In this document: positions 24,170 through 33,148 of the stretch, in pieces
How positions within the stretch are numbered: the stretch's first letter is position 1
How the letters are laid out: the number at the start of each line of letters is the position of its first letter
NCBI RefSeq assembly: GCF_004570875.1
Contig: NZ_SPQK01000006.1
Location: 124,001 to 188,000, forward strand
Origin: Blastococcus sp. CT_GayMR16
GTDB taxonomy: Bacteria; Actinomycetota; Actinomycetes; Mycobacteriales; Geodermatophilaceae
Reading direction: 5' to 3'
Length of the DNA: 64,000 nt
Notes under the pieces: model-generated
What the model saw: the letters and a program-made list of their open reading frames with translations, nothing else
Database searches by the model: none
What the model was told of the DNA's origin: nothing
Position numbers and translations under genes: made by a program

Positions 24170-25063
24170 GTGACGGACTTCAGCTTCATCACCTACGAGA
24201 CGATGGACGAGGGCCGGATCGCCCGGATCACCCTCGACCGGCCCAAGGCCCGCAACGCCCAGAACCGGGGCCTGCTCGTGGAGCTGGACGAGGCGTTCCT
24301 CGCGGCCGAGGCCGACGACCAGGTGCGCGTCGTCATCCTCCGCGGGGCCGGGCCGATGTTCTCGGCCGGGCACGACATGGGGTCGGCCCTCTCGACCGCC
24401 GAGCGTGAGCCGGGGCCCGACCAGCACTGGTCGTTCCAGGTCAACGGCGGCACCCGGCCGGCGCCCGAGGCCCGCATGCTGCAGGAGTGGCACTACTTCT
24501 TCCGGAACACCCTGCGGTGGCGTGACCTGCGCAAGATCACCGTCGCCGAGGTGCACGGCAAGGTCTACGCGGCCGGCCTCATGCTGATGTGGGCCTGCGA
24601 CCTGATCGTGGCGGCCGAGGGCACCGAGTTCGCCGACGTCGTCGGCACGCGGCTGGGCATGTGCGGCGTCGAGTACTTCGCCCACCCGTGGGAGTTCGGC
24701 CCCCGCAAGACGAAGGAGATGATGCTGACCGGCGACTCCATCACCGCCGAGGAGGCGCACCAGCTCGGCATGGTCAGCAAGATCTTCCCCGCCGACGACG
24801 TGTCCGAGAAGACGGTCGAGTTCGCCCGGCGGATCAGCACGGTCGACACGATGGCGGCCCTGCTCATCAAGGAGTCGGTCAACCAGACGGTCGACAACAT
24901 GGGCTTCCACAACGCGCTCAACGCCTGCTTCACCATGCACCAGGTCAACCACTCCGCCTGGGCCGAGCGCACCGGGGGCTATCCGGCGGGCACGCCGGAG
25001 TTGGGGGTGGTCGCGTGGAACGAGGCCCCGCCGGTCCGCCCCCTCGTCGTCGACCAGCCCTGA
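24170..25063 (+). CDS. Enoyl-CoA hydratase/isomerase family protein
   Basis: The 297-residue crotonase-fold protein has the oxyanion segment AGPMFSAGHDMGS and the second half GKVYAAGLMLMWACDLIVAA. The two Glu of classical enoyl-CoA hydratase are not present at the usual places (GLMLMW and GTRLGMCGVE), so it may be a hydratase with altered chemistry, an isomerase or a hydrolase. The GTG start follows GAGGGGA. A TetR gene follows on the same strand, and a half-site of the shared palindrome lies about 35 bp upstream. Confidence 0.85.
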   Translation: MTDFSFITYETMDEGRIARITLDRPKARNAQNRGLLVELDEAFLAAEADDQVRVVILRGAGPMFSAGHDMGSALSTAEREPGPDQHWSFQVNGGTRPAPEARMLQEWHYFFRNTLRWRDLRKITVAEVHGKVYAAGLMLMWACDLIVAAEGTEFADVVGTRLGMCGVEYFAHPWEFGPRKTKEMMLTGDSITAEEAHQLGMVSKIFPADDVSEKTVEFARRISTVDTMAALLIKESVNQTVDNMGFHNALNACFTMHQVNHSAWAERTGGYPAGTPELGVVAWNEAPPVRPLVVDQP

Positions 25064-25072
25064 GCGTCGACC

Positions 25073-25105
25073 TGCGATGACTCTGCGATGACTCTGCGAT
25101 GACTA
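25073..25105. repeat. Three 11-bp direct repeats before a TetR gene
   Basis: TGCGATGACTC occurs twice (25073-25083, 25084-25094) and TGCGATGACTA once (25095-25105). The period of 11 bp is one DNA turn, so a protein could bind all copies on one face. TAGGGT at 25104-25109 could be a -10 box for the TetR gene. Confidence 0.7.
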
Positions 25106-25154
25106 GGGTCCCGGAGTCGGGGAACCGGCTCCGGGACCGATCAGGGAGGGTCCA

Positions 25155-25844
25155 GTGCCGTCAGGCAGCACGAGCAGCGACACGGCACCCGAGGGGGTCG
25201 TGCCGCGTCGCCGTCCGGGCCGGCCGCCGCAGTCCGAGGGGGCCGAGACCCGTCGGCACATCCTCGAGGTGGCGACCCGCCACTTCCTGCAGGCCGGCTA
25301 CGACGGGACGTCGATGCAGGCCATCGCGGAGGACGCGGGACTCACCCGGACCGCCCTCTACAACTACTTCAGGTCGCGCGCCGACCTCGCGCGCGCGGTG
25401 CTGTTCGAGCACACCGTCGAGTCCGCGCGGCGGGGGCTCGGCCACCAGTGGTGGGTCGATGCCCCGGTGGACGGGCTCTCGGGGCGCGAGCGGCTCCGCG
25501 GGCTGCTGCGGGCAAGCCTCGACGACGCGCTGCGCACCCTCGAGATGGGCGACTTCTACATGATCCTGGTGCGGGAGAGCGCGAACGATCCGCAGCTGCG
25601 CAAGGCGCTGCGCGACTACGTCGGCGGCCTGCGGAACGCCATCCGCGCGATCCTCGACGAGTCCGTGTCCTCCGGGGAGCTCCCGGAGGACACCGACGTC
25701 GACCGGCTGCTGGAATCCGTGCTCGGCATGGCCTGGGCCCTGTCGTCGGGGATCACGACCGCGCCGAGTGACAAGGTGCGCCGGCAGGTGTCACTCGCCC
25801 TGGACCTGGTGCTGGACACCGCTCCGTGGCGTGCGGTCACATGA
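25155..25844 (+). CDS. TetR-family regulator
   Basis: The 229-residue protein has a basic RRRPGRPPQ arm and a TetR helix-turn-helix (TSMQAIAEDAGLTRTALYNYF) at about residues 52-72. The GTG start follows GGGAGGG. The direct repeats 50 bp upstream are a likely self-control site. Its 3' end overlaps the convergent thioesterase gene by 8 bp. Target genes may be the enoyl-CoA hydratase just upstream or the thioesterase/acyl-CoA dehydrogenase cluster. Confidence 0.85.
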   Translation: MPSGSTSSDTAPEGVVPRRRPGRPPQSEGAETRRHILEVATRHFLQAGYDGTSMQAIAEDAGLTRTALYNYFRSRADLARAVLFEHTVESARRGLGHQWWVDAPVDGLSGRERLRGLLRASLDDALRTLEMGDFYMILVRESANDPQLRKALRDYVGGLRNAIRAILDESVSSGELPEDTDVDRLLESVLGMAWALSSGITTAPSDKVRRQVSLALDLVLDTAPWRAVT

Positions 25845-26688
25845 CGCCGGAGGACGCCCCCCGCTGGGTCACGTGGTCCGGGAAGGCGCGGACGAAGGCG
25901 TCCTGGACGAAGGAGGCCACGAGCCGGCCGTCGGCGGTGTGGATGCGCCCGGTCCCGTAGACCCGGCCGCCTCCGGCGTAGCTGCTCTCGTTCGACACCA
26001 GATGCCAGCCGGCGGCGTCGAAGGACTCGTGGAACGTCAGCGTGTGGGTGACGACGCCGGTGGAGAGCGACTCGTGCGCCATGCCCATGCCGATGCCCTC
26101 GTGGGGACGCATCGCGGCGCCGATGATCAGGCTGTCGGTGTACCAGGCGGCGAGCGCGTGGTTCCGGGCCCGGTCGCCGGCCGGGGCCGACGGCCAGCGG
26201 ACCCAGGCGAACAGTTCCGGGGGCCCGTCGGCGGCGACGCCCTCCAGGTCGACGCCCCCGGCCAGGCGTAGCTCCGAACCCGACTCGGTCAGCCCGGGTG
26301 CGGGCGCCGCGGCCTCGGGCCCGCCGATCTCCGGGAACGGCGCCGCATGGCGCATCACGTCGGCCTCGTCGCTGTCGAGCAGGACCGTCGCCCGGCACAC
26401 GTGCCGGTCGCCCTGCGTGACCGCGACCCCGACCGTCGCCATCGTCCGACCGAGGTGGATCGGGTCGACGGTCACCGTCAGCGGCCGGCCGGTGTCCCCG
26501 GTCCGCGGGAACATCACCTGGGCGGTGCGGACGTGCTTGTCGGGCTGCACCGCCGCGGCGGCCATGACCACCTGGCCGAGCAGCTGGCCGCCGAAGACCG
26601 GCCGGCCGCCGCCGAGCGCGACGCTGTCCGCCTCGAAGGTGAGGTCCCCGGTGCGCCGGAGATCGAGGGCGTCCAGCGCCGACTCCAC
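25837..26688 (-). CDS. Acyl-CoA thioesterase II (TesB-like)
   Basis: The 283-residue double hot-dog protein has VFGGQLLGQVVMAAAAVQP near residues 30-48 and HESLSTGVVTHTLTFHESF toward the C-terminus, as in TesB-type thioesterases. It would release free acids from acyl-CoA and so recover CoA. The GTG at 26688 gives the usual TesB length; no ATG is available, and the preceding gap to the acyl-CoA dehydrogenase stop is only 29 bp, so it is the last gene of that operon. Confidence 0.85.
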   Translation of the reverse strand: MESALDALDLRRTGDLTFEADSVALGGGRPVFGGQLLGQVVMAAAAVQPDKHVRTAQVMFPRTGDTGRPLTVTVDPIHLGRTMATVGVAVTQGDRHVCRATVLLDSDEADVMRHAAPFPEIGGPEAAAPAPGLTESGSELRLAGGVDLEGVAADGPPELFAWVRWPSAPAGDRARNHALAAWYTDSLIIGAAMRPHEGIGMGMAHESLSTGVVTHTLTFHESFDAAGWHLVSNESSYAGGGRVYGTGRIHTADGRLVASFVQDAFVRAFPDHVTQRGASSGVM

Positions 26689-26717
26689 GGCGGTTCCCGG
26701 GGCCGCAGGCCGCGCGG

Positions 26718-27878
26718 TCAGCGGGACCGCGGGAGGCCGAGGGCGCCGCGCGCCAGGTTGTTGCGGTAGATCTCGGTGGTCCCGCCGTAGATCGCCGTCC
26801 CCGGAGCGAACAGCCGCGCCCAGCCGATCAGGCCGTGGGCGATCGCACCCTCGGCGCCGTCGGTGAGGATGCCGGCGGGCGCGGTCAGGTCGGCCAGGGC
26901 GTCGGCGTGCCGGATCAGCGTCTCGGCCGCCATGACCTTGCCGAACTCGCCCGGGGTGTTCCAGCAGACCTCGATGTCCAGCAGCGCGGTGGCCAGCTGC
27001 TGGCGGACCACCGGGTCCTCGATCAACGGGCGGCCGTCGGCACCCGTCGTCTGCACCGCCCAGTCGACGGTGTACTGGACGAGCCGTTCCAGCGTGCGGG
27101 TGAACGCTGCGCCCATGGAGCCGTTGAGGTCCTCGAGCGCGTCGAAGTCGCCCTTGCCGTGCTCGGCGGCCAGCGGCTCCGAGACGACCCGCCACCCCTC
27201 GTTGACCGGGCCGAGGCGGTAGCTGTCGGGGATACGGACGTCGCGGTAGAAGGTCATGTTGGTGCGCACGCGGCCCATGGCCCAGATGGGCTGCACCTCG
27301 ACGCCCTCGGAGTCCATCGGGACCAGGAACATCGTGAGGGTGCGGTGCTTGTCCTCGACCGGGCCCGTCCGGGCCAGCATGAACACGTAGTCGGACTCGT
27401 GCGCGTAGGTCGTGAACATCTTCGCGCCGTTGATCACCCAGGTGTCGCCGTCCTGCACGGCCCGCGTGCGGGCGGCGGCCATGTCCGAGCCGCTGTCGGG
27501 CTCGCTGTAGCCCAGGCAGAAGGACTTGCGGCCGCTGGCGAGGTCGGGCAGCACGGTGGCCTTGAGCTCCGGGGAACCGTGCGTGCGCAGGGTGGGGAGG
27601 ATCAGGTCGTTGTTGTAGTTGGGCACCCGGTACTCGTCGAACAGTGCCGTGAGCAGCCGCGCCTCGACGGCGCCCAGCCCGGCGCCGCCGTCCTCCGGTG
27701 AGGTCCGCGGGTGCACCCAGCCGCGCTCGGCGAGCACCTCGACGAGCTCGGGGGTCGGCCGGTCGTGGTCGAGGGCGATGATGTGCGGGTCCGGCGTCCA
27801 GTGCTCCTCGAGCAGGCGGCGGGCCTCGGCCTCGAAGGCCTCCTGGGACGGGTCGAGCGCGAGCGGACCGAAGTTCAT
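26718..27878 (-). CDS. Acyl-CoA dehydrogenase, large subunit (pair A)
   Basis: The 386-residue protein has CLGYSEPDSGSDMAAARTRA, VINGAKMFTTYAHESDYV and GTAIYGGTTEIYRNNLARGALGLPR, with the Glu of TTEIYRN in the catalytic position. It is the larger partner of the gene just upstream; the ATG shares its A with that gene's TGA stop. It is clearly paralogous to the plus-strand protein at 30271-31461 (shared CLGYSEP/CLGYTDP, INGAKMFTT/LNGAKMFTT, YGGTTEIYR/YGGTVEVFR). Confidence 0.92.
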   Translation of the reverse strand: MNFGPLALDPSQEAFEAEARRLLEEHWTPDPHIIALDHDRPTPELVEVLAERGWVHPRTSPEDGGAGLGAVEARLLTALFDEYRVPNYNNDLILPTLRTHGSPELKATVLPDLASGRKSFCLGYSEPDSGSDMAAARTRAVQDGDTWVINGAKMFTTYAHESDYVFMLARTGPVEDKHRTLTMFLVPMDSEGVEVQPIWAMGRVRTNMTFYRDVRIPDSYRLGPVNEGWRVVSEPLAAEHGKGDFDALEDLNGSMGAAFTRTLERLVQYTVDWAVQTTGADGRPLIEDPVVRQQLATALLDIEVCWNTPGEFGKVMAAETLIRHADALADLTAPAGILTDGAEGAIAHGLIGWARLFAPGTAIYGGTTEIYRNNLARGALGLPRSR

Positions 27879-29065
27879 CAGGACTCCCGGGAGGTGATCA
27901 GGTCGGCGGCCGGGCGGCTCGTCGCGGAGGTGATGCGGACGGGCGCGGTGGCCGGTGCTGCCGGCGCGGCGGCGGGGGTGGCGGCACGGGCCGCGAGCCG
28001 GTCGAGCCCGGCGGCGATCGTCTGCAGGTGGAGGGAGGACCCCCCGCCCAGCTGACCCCAGACCGCGGCCCGGCGGTGGAACAGCGACACGTCGGCCTCG
28101 AGCATGATGCCGAAGCCGCCGTGGACGTGGACGCACTTCATGGTCACGTCGGTGGCCACGCGCGCGGCGTTCGCGAGCGCCATGGTGGGCAGGTCGGGGC
28201 GGGAGTCGGGCTCCTCGGCGAGGAACCACGCCGCCTTGAGCGTCAGGTTGCGTGCGGTCTGCACGGCCTCGTGGACGTCGACGAGCGTGTGGCTGATGGC
28301 CTGGAACGCCGCGATCGGCGTGCCGAACGCCTTGCGCTGCACCGTGTACGTGCGGGCGAGCAGGCTTGCGCCCTCCGCCAGGCCGACCAGCGCCGAAGCG
28401 GTGGCGACCTGCCACTCGGCCTCCGCGCGGCGCCACAGGGCGCGCGCGGCCTCCCCGGTGGCGAGCACGCTGCGCTCGACCATCGGATCGGCGGGGTCCC
28501 ACCACGCCACGGGAGCGGATCCCTGGTTGTCGGCAGGCGCCGGTGTCGACTCCCGACGGAGCAGCACCAGGTCGTCGCCGTCCATCGCGAGGACGCCGCG
28601 GGCAACGGCGCCGCTGGGCACGAGCTGGGCCCCAGGCCGGCGGGCGGACAGGGGCGCGATCGACAGGATCAGGTCGCCGGCGACGGCCGGGGCGAGCTCG
28701 GGGTGCGTCTCGGGCAGCTCGGCCAGCAGCCGGGTCGCGACGGCGTGGTCGACCAGCGGCACGGGGGCGACGGTCCGCCCGACCTCCTCCGCGGCCAGCA
28801 CGAGCTCGGTCAGGCCGGCGCCCTGACCGCCGTGCTCCTCCGGCAGGGACAGGTCGGCGATGCCGGCCCGGAGCGCGGACCGCCAGAGCGACTCGTCGAA
28901 ACCGAGCGGCTCCGCGGCGCGCACCACCTCGGCTGGGGACTGCTCGGCGAAGAACTCCCGCAGCATGGCGCGGACGTCGACGTCGTCCTCACTGAGCGAG
29001 TAGTCGTTCCAGCGCAGCTCGATGGCCACGGTCATCTCCCGGTGGTGAGCCCTGATGTGGGTCAT
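27878..29065 (-). CDS. Acyl-CoA dehydrogenase, small subunit (pair A)
   Basis: The 395-residue protein has the small-subunit pattern, with AFGTPIAAFQAISHTLVDVH and VHVHGGFGIMLEADVSLFHR. It shares long identical stretches with the divergent gene at 29219 (RAAEPLGFDE, NQGSAPVAWW versus NQGSTPLAWW, APVPLVDHAVATRLLA), so the two are paralogues. An Ala/Pro-rich tail of about 30 residues extends the C-terminus. Either the ATG at 29065 or the one at 29035 (MTVAIELRW) could be the start. It forms an operon with its large subunit and the TesB gene. Confidence 0.88.
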   Translation of the reverse strand: MTHIRAHHREMTVAIELRWNDYSLSEDDVDVRAMLREFFAEQSPAEVVRAAEPLGFDESLWRSALRAGIADLSLPEEHGGQGAGLTELVLAAEEVGRTVAPVPLVDHAVATRLLAELPETHPELAPAVAGDLILSIAPLSARRPGAQLVPSGAVARGVLAMDGDDLVLLRRESTPAPADNQGSAPVAWWDPADPMVERSVLATGEAARALWRRAEAEWQVATASALVGLAEGASLLARTYTVQRKAFGTPIAAFQAISHTLVDVHEAVQTARNLTLKAAWFLAEEPDSRPDLPTMALANAARVATDVTMKCVHVHGGFGIMLEADVSLFHRRAAVWGQLGGGSSLHLQTIAAGLDRLAARAATPAAAPAAPATAPVRITSATSRPAADLITSRES

Positions 29066-29136
29066 GGCGGTCCCGCGGCCGTCGGACGGGGGACCGACGC
29101 CGGTTCCGCCAGGTGCGGCCGAGAAACTGACGCCGC

Positions 29137-29148
29137 GTTATATCTAAC
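29137..29148. promoter_or_regulatory. Short inverted repeat in the divergent acyl-CoA dehydrogenase gap
   Basis: GTTA-TATC-TAAC lies about midway between the two divergent acyl-CoA dehydrogenase operons (29066-29218) and is A/T-rich in a GC-rich setting. It could be an operator or overlap a -10 box for either operon. It is not a copy of the CTTACGGTA palindrome. Confidence 0.35.
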
Positions 29149-29218
29149 CCACGGGCTCCTGCGGGTCAAGGTCGACGGAGGTATAGGCCCCACGGCGCCG
29201 AAGTGACATGGTGTCGAT

Positions 29219-30259
29219 ATGGACCGGTTCGAACTGCGTCGCCAGGACTTCTCCCTCGACGAGGACCAGAAGGCGCTCCAGACCTCCGTCGCCGAGTTCT
29301 TCGCCAAGCAGTGCCCGACCGGCACGGTGCGCGCCGCGGAGCCCCTGGGCTTCGACGAGGATCTCTGGCGCAGGGTCCTCGACCTGGGTGTGGCGTCGAT
29401 GAGCCTCCCCGAGGCCCGCGGTGGGGACGACGCCACGCTCGTCGACCTCGTCCTGATCGCCGAGGAGTTGGGCCGAGCGGTCGCGCCCGTCCCCCTCGTC
29501 GGGCATGCCGTGGCGACCCGCCTCCTGGCCCGGGCCGGCGCCTCCGACGAGGTGCTGGCGCCCGCGGCCCGCGGCGATCGCGTGTTCGCGCTCGCCCCCG
29601 CCGCCGTGCGGAACGGTCGCCGGCAGCTGGTGCCCGACGCCGCTGTGGCCGCCGACGTGCTCGCGCTGTCCGGGGACAAACTGGCGCTCCACTCGGCGGC
29701 GGGACCGGCGCCGCACGTGGCCAACCAGGGCTCCACCCCACTTGCCTGGTGGGCTCCGGACCCGGGGCAGGAGCGGGTCGTGCTGGCCGTGGGCGACGAG
29801 GCCAGGGACCTGCACCGGGCTGCGGTCGCCGAGTGGCGGCTCCTGACGGCGGCAGCCCTGGTCGGACTGACGGAGGCCGCCCTGCACCTTGCGGTCGAGT
29901 TCGCGAAGACGCGCCGGACCATGGGGGTGCCGATCGGCACCCTGCAGGGTGTCGCGTTCCCCCTGGCCGACGTCGCGATCGCCGTCTCCGGCGCCCGGAA
30001 CCTGGTGTGGAAGGCGGCCTGGCTCACCGAGCACGAGCCGGGATCGCGCCCCGAGCTCCCGCTGATGGCCTTCGACTACGCGGTCCGGACGGCGACCCAC
30101 GGCACCACGACGTCCGCGCACATGCAGGGTGGCCTGGGATTCACCGCCGAGGCCGACGCGAGCCTGTACTTCCTGCGTGCCAAGGGCTGGAGCCTGCTCG
30201 CCGTAGGCCCAGGGGAGAACCTGCAGGACATCGGCGACCTGATCACCGGCACGGACTGA
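29219..30259 (+). CDS. Acyl-CoA dehydrogenase, small subunit (pair B)
   Basis: The 346-residue protein is paralogous to the small subunit of pair A on the other strand, but lacks its Ala/Pro tail. It has the RRTMGVPIGTLQGVAFPLAD and AHMQGGLGFTAEADASLYFL segments of the family. It presumably pairs with the next gene. The start ATG has only a weak purine tract upstream, so translation may be modest or leaderless. Confidence 0.9.
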   Translation: MDRFELRRQDFSLDEDQKALQTSVAEFFAKQCPTGTVRAAEPLGFDEDLWRRVLDLGVASMSLPEARGGDDATLVDLVLIAEELGRAVAPVPLVGHAVATRLLARAGASDEVLAPAARGDRVFALAPAAVRNGRRQLVPDAAVAADVLALSGDKLALHSAAGPAPHVANQGSTPLAWWAPDPGQERVVLAVGDEARDLHRAAVAEWRLLTAAALVGLTEAALHLAVEFAKTRRTMGVPIGTLQGVAFPLADVAIAVSGARNLVWKAAWLTEHEPGSRPELPLMAFDYAVRTATHGTTTSAHMQGGLGFTAEADASLYFLRAKGWSLLAVGPGENLQDIGDLITGTD

Positions 30260-30270
30260 GGGACGAGGAC

Positions 30271-31461
30271 ATGGACTTCGGCACGATCGAACTCACGCCC
30301 GAGCAGCAGGAATTCGCCGACGAGGTGCGGTCGTTCCTCGACGCGCTCGTCACACCCGACGTGCTCGAGCACGAGCGGGCGCACGGCGACGGCTTCAACG
30401 AGCGCGTCCACCTCGCCCTGGGCAGCCGCGGCTGGCTGACACCGCAGTGGTCGCCCGAGGACGGCGGCGCGGGGCTGGACCCGCTCCGCCGCCGCATCCT
30501 GGAACTGGAACTGCAGCGCCACCGGGTCCCCGACATCACCGCGGGCACCACCAACCTGGTGTGGACGGCGGTCGACCGGTTCGCCGATCCCTCCCTGCGG
30601 GACGAGCTCGCACCCCGGGTCGCCGACGGCACCGCGCGCTTCTGCCTCGGTTACACCGACCCCGAGGGCGGCTCGGACATCGCGGCCTCGCGCCTGCGCG
30701 CCGTGCGGGACGGCGACGAGTGGGTGCTCAACGGCGCGAAGATGTTCACCACCGGCGCGCAGAACTGCCAGTACACCTTCCTGATCGCCCGCACCGACCC
30801 CGAGCTGCCCAAGCACAAGGGCCTCACCATGTTCCTGGTCCCGCTGGCCGCGCCGGGAGTGGAGATCCAGGCCATCCGCACGTTCGGCGGGGAGCGCACC
30901 AACGCCGTCTACTACGGCGACGTGCGCATCTCCGACCGCTACCGCCTCGGCGGCGTCAACGACGGCTGGGCGGTGCTGCACGGACCGCTCGACGAGGAGC
31001 ACAGCGTCGGCACGGCCAGCGACGGACTCGCTGACCCGTCGGTCGGCCGCAGCTTCCTCCGCCCGCTGGAGGTCGCGCTCGACGAGACGCTCGCCTGGGC
31101 CCGCGAGACGGGGCCCGACGGCAGCCGCCCGGTCGACGACCCGTCGGTGGTGGCCCGGCTGGCCCGGGTCGCCGTCGAACTCGAGGCCGGCGTCGTCACG
31201 CCGGGGCCCATGGGCCGGGTCAAGGGTTCGCTCGCGATCGTGGAGGGCGCGGCCGAACTGCTGGACCTGACGGGGGCCGTGGGCCTGCTCTCGCCCGGCG
31301 CGGACGGGGCGCTCGGGGACGGCGACGTCGACTTCGCCCACCGGTGGGCACAGGGAACCGCCACGTACGGCGGCACCGTCGAGGTGTTCCGCACCATCAT
31401 CGCCCAGCACGTCCTGGGCCTTCCTCGCGCCGGCTACCCCGGCAGCAAGGTGCTCATGTAG
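30271..31461 (+). CDS. Acyl-CoA dehydrogenase, large subunit (pair B)
   Basis: The 396-residue protein has CLGYTDPEGGSDIAASRLRA, LNGAKMFTTGAQNCQYTFLI and GTATYGGTVEVFRTIIAQHV, with Glu in TVEVFR as the likely base. GGGACGAGGAC precedes the ATG, 11 bp after the small-subunit stop. Pair B mirrors pair A, so both probably arose by duplication of one alpha/beta unit and now act on related but different acyl-CoAs. Confidence 0.92.
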   Translation: MDFGTIELTPEQQEFADEVRSFLDALVTPDVLEHERAHGDGFNERVHLALGSRGWLTPQWSPEDGGAGLDPLRRRILELELQRHRVPDITAGTTNLVWTAVDRFADPSLRDELAPRVADGTARFCLGYTDPEGGSDIAASRLRAVRDGDEWVLNGAKMFTTGAQNCQYTFLIARTDPELPKHKGLTMFLVPLAAPGVEIQAIRTFGGERTNAVYYGDVRISDRYRLGGVNDGWAVLHGPLDEEHSVGTASDGLADPSVGRSFLRPLEVALDETLAWARETGPDGSRPVDDPSVVARLARVAVELEAGVVTPGPMGRVKGSLAIVEGAAELLDLTGAVGLLSPGADGALGDGDVDFAHRWAQGTATYGGTVEVFRTIIAQHVLGLPRAGYPGSKVLM

Positions 31462-31476
31462 CGGTCCCGGCGCCGC

Positions 31477-33057
31477 TCAGCGGACGGTCGTCGCTTCGGG
31501 AACGGCTGCCCTCGGGGAGGCCGGCCCGCCCAGCAACCCGGACGCCGGCGGTGGCGCCACCGTCGGCATGAAGTCGACCTCGGTCTCCGCGGCCAGCGCC
31601 TCGGCGGCCGTGATGTGCACGTGCCGGCTGGGGGCGAGCCGGAACAGCGGCACGGCGACGGCGGTGGCCAGCAGACAGGCGCCGGCCGCCATCCAGAACA
31701 CGGAGCTGAGGGCTCCGAAGGTGGGGAAGGACGCCCCGGCGATCAGGGTGGAACCCATCGTGACGACGGCAGCGATGGCGGCGCTGGACAGCGAGGTGCC
31801 GAACGAGCGCAGCAGCGTGTTCAGGCCGTTCGCCGACGCCGTCCCGGTCACCGGCACCGCACTCATGATCAGGATGGGCATCGCCGCGTAGGTCAGGGAC
31901 GTGCCGACGCTGACCAGCATCGAGCCCGACACCACCTGCCACAGCTCGGCGCTGAAGAACACGCGGACGACGTAGGAGGCAGCCATGCTGCCCGCGCCGA
32001 TCAGCAGCGTCGCCTGTGCCCCGATGCGGTTGATGACCGTCGCCGAGATCGGTGCCATCGCCCCGAAGACCAGGGCGCTCGGAGCCATCCAGACGCCGGT
32101 GCTGATCACGTCCAGGCCCAGGCCGAAGCCGGTGCTGGTCGGCAGCTGCAGCAGCTGGGTCGTCACGAGGAGGTTGGCGAACATGCCGAAGCCCAGGAGC
32201 ACGGCGGTGATGTTGACCAGCAGCACGGCCGGCCGGCGGGCGATCCGGACGTCGACCAGCGGATTGGGCACCCGGAGCTGGAGGGGGACGAAGGACACCA
32301 GCAGGACCGCCCCGCCGAGGCCGGCACCGAGGGTGAGCGCAGACGCCCAGCCCCATTCCGCGCCCTTGGAGAGCGCGAGCAGGACGGCGGTCAGCCCCGT
32401 CGAGAGCACCAGTGCGCCGCGGAAGTCGAACCTGCCGCGCGTGCGTGTCGGGGACTGCGAGAGGACGAGGGGAACGGCCAGCAGCATGAGGGCACCGGCG
32501 ACCGCGGTCACCCAGAACAGCGCGTGCCAGTCGAAGTGCTCGGCGATCAGGCCGGACAGCGGCAGCCCCGCCCCGGCCCCGATCGCCAGGGTGGCGCTCA
32601 TGAGCGCCACACCAAGGGGCACGCGCTCGGAGGAGAGCTCGTCGCGCATGACCGCGATCCCGACCGGGATGAGGGCCAGCCCGACCCCCTGCATCGCCCG
32701 GCCGGCGACGACGGGGCCCAGCGAGTGGCTCATCGCCGCCAGCAGCGAGCCGCTGACCATGACCGCGAGGCAGACGCTCATCAGCAGGCGCTTGCCGAAC
32801 ATGTCCGCCAGTCGCGTCACGACCGGCGTCGCGACGGCGCCGGCGAGGAGCGTCGCCGTCACCAGCCACGAGGCGTTGCTCGCCGAGGTGTCCAGCAGTT
32901 CGGGCAGGTCCGGCAGCACGGGGATGATCAGCGTCTGCTGGAGGGCCGTGACCGTTCCGCACAGGGACAGCGTCGCCAGCACCAGCCCCATCGGCCTGCG
33001 CCGGGCGGCCGGGGCGGTGGCCGGGGGCAGCTGTCGTACCGGCGTCCGTCGGTTCAC
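31477..33057 (-). CDS. MFS drug exporter, EmrB/QacA (DHA2) type
   Basis: The 526-residue membrane protein has many hydrophobic helices, consistent with the 14-helix DHA2 type, and motif A TRLADMFGKRLLMS after helix 2. It probably expels toxic organic compounds by proton antiport. The C-terminal tail of about 50 residues is hydrophilic and Pro/Ala-rich. The GTG at 33057 follows GAGGAGC. It is downstream of a cupin and an SDR on the same strand, with a 91-bp gap that carries its own inverted repeat. Confidence 0.9.
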   Translation of the reverse strand: MNRRTPVRQLPPATAPAARRRPMGLVLATLSLCGTVTALQQTLIIPVLPDLPELLDTSASNASWLVTATLLAGAVATPVVTRLADMFGKRLLMSVCLAVMVSGSLLAAMSHSLGPVVAGRAMQGVGLALIPVGIAVMRDELSSERVPLGVALMSATLAIGAGAGLPLSGLIAEHFDWHALFWVTAVAGALMLLAVPLVLSQSPTRTRGRFDFRGALVLSTGLTAVLLALSKGAEWGWASALTLGAGLGGAVLLVSFVPLQLRVPNPLVDVRIARRPAVLLVNITAVLLGFGMFANLLVTTQLLQLPTSTGFGLGLDVISTGVWMAPSALVFGAMAPISATVINRIGAQATLLIGAGSMAASYVVRVFFSAELWQVVSGSMLVSVGTSLTYAAMPILIMSAVPVTGTASANGLNTLLRSFGTSLSSAAIAAVVTMGSTLIAGASFPTFGALSSVFWMAAGACLLATAVAVPLFRLAPSRHVHITAAEALAAETEVDFMPTVAPPPASGLLGGPASPRAAVPEATTVR

Positions 33058-33101
33058 TGAGCTCCTCGGTGCCGGGCCTCTCGCGGATGCACCTTTAGGC
33101 C

Positions 33102-33117
33102 GTATAGCCAGATATAC
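33102..33117. promoter_or_regulatory. Inverted repeat upstream of the MFS gene
   Basis: GTATA-GCCAGA-TATAC has perfect 5-bp arms. On the reverse strand it includes TATACG and TATATC, possible -10 boxes, so it could be both promoter and operator for the exporter. Confidence 0.45.
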
Positions 33118-33148
33118 ACCGGCGATCCGACCGGCGCGCGCACACCCG

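Noticed and set aside
29137-29148. GTTATATCTAAC as a KstR (cholesterol regulon) site
   Set aside because: The known KstR motif has AAC and GTT in the order AACnnGTT; here the arms are the other way round. The match is not good enough.
12820-31461. Assignment of the region as a cholesterol degradation cluster
   Set aside because: FadE34-like and paired acyl-CoA dehydrogenases fit steroid side-chain degradation, but no ring-cleavage genes (hsaA-D, kstD, kshA) are present. Substrate left open.
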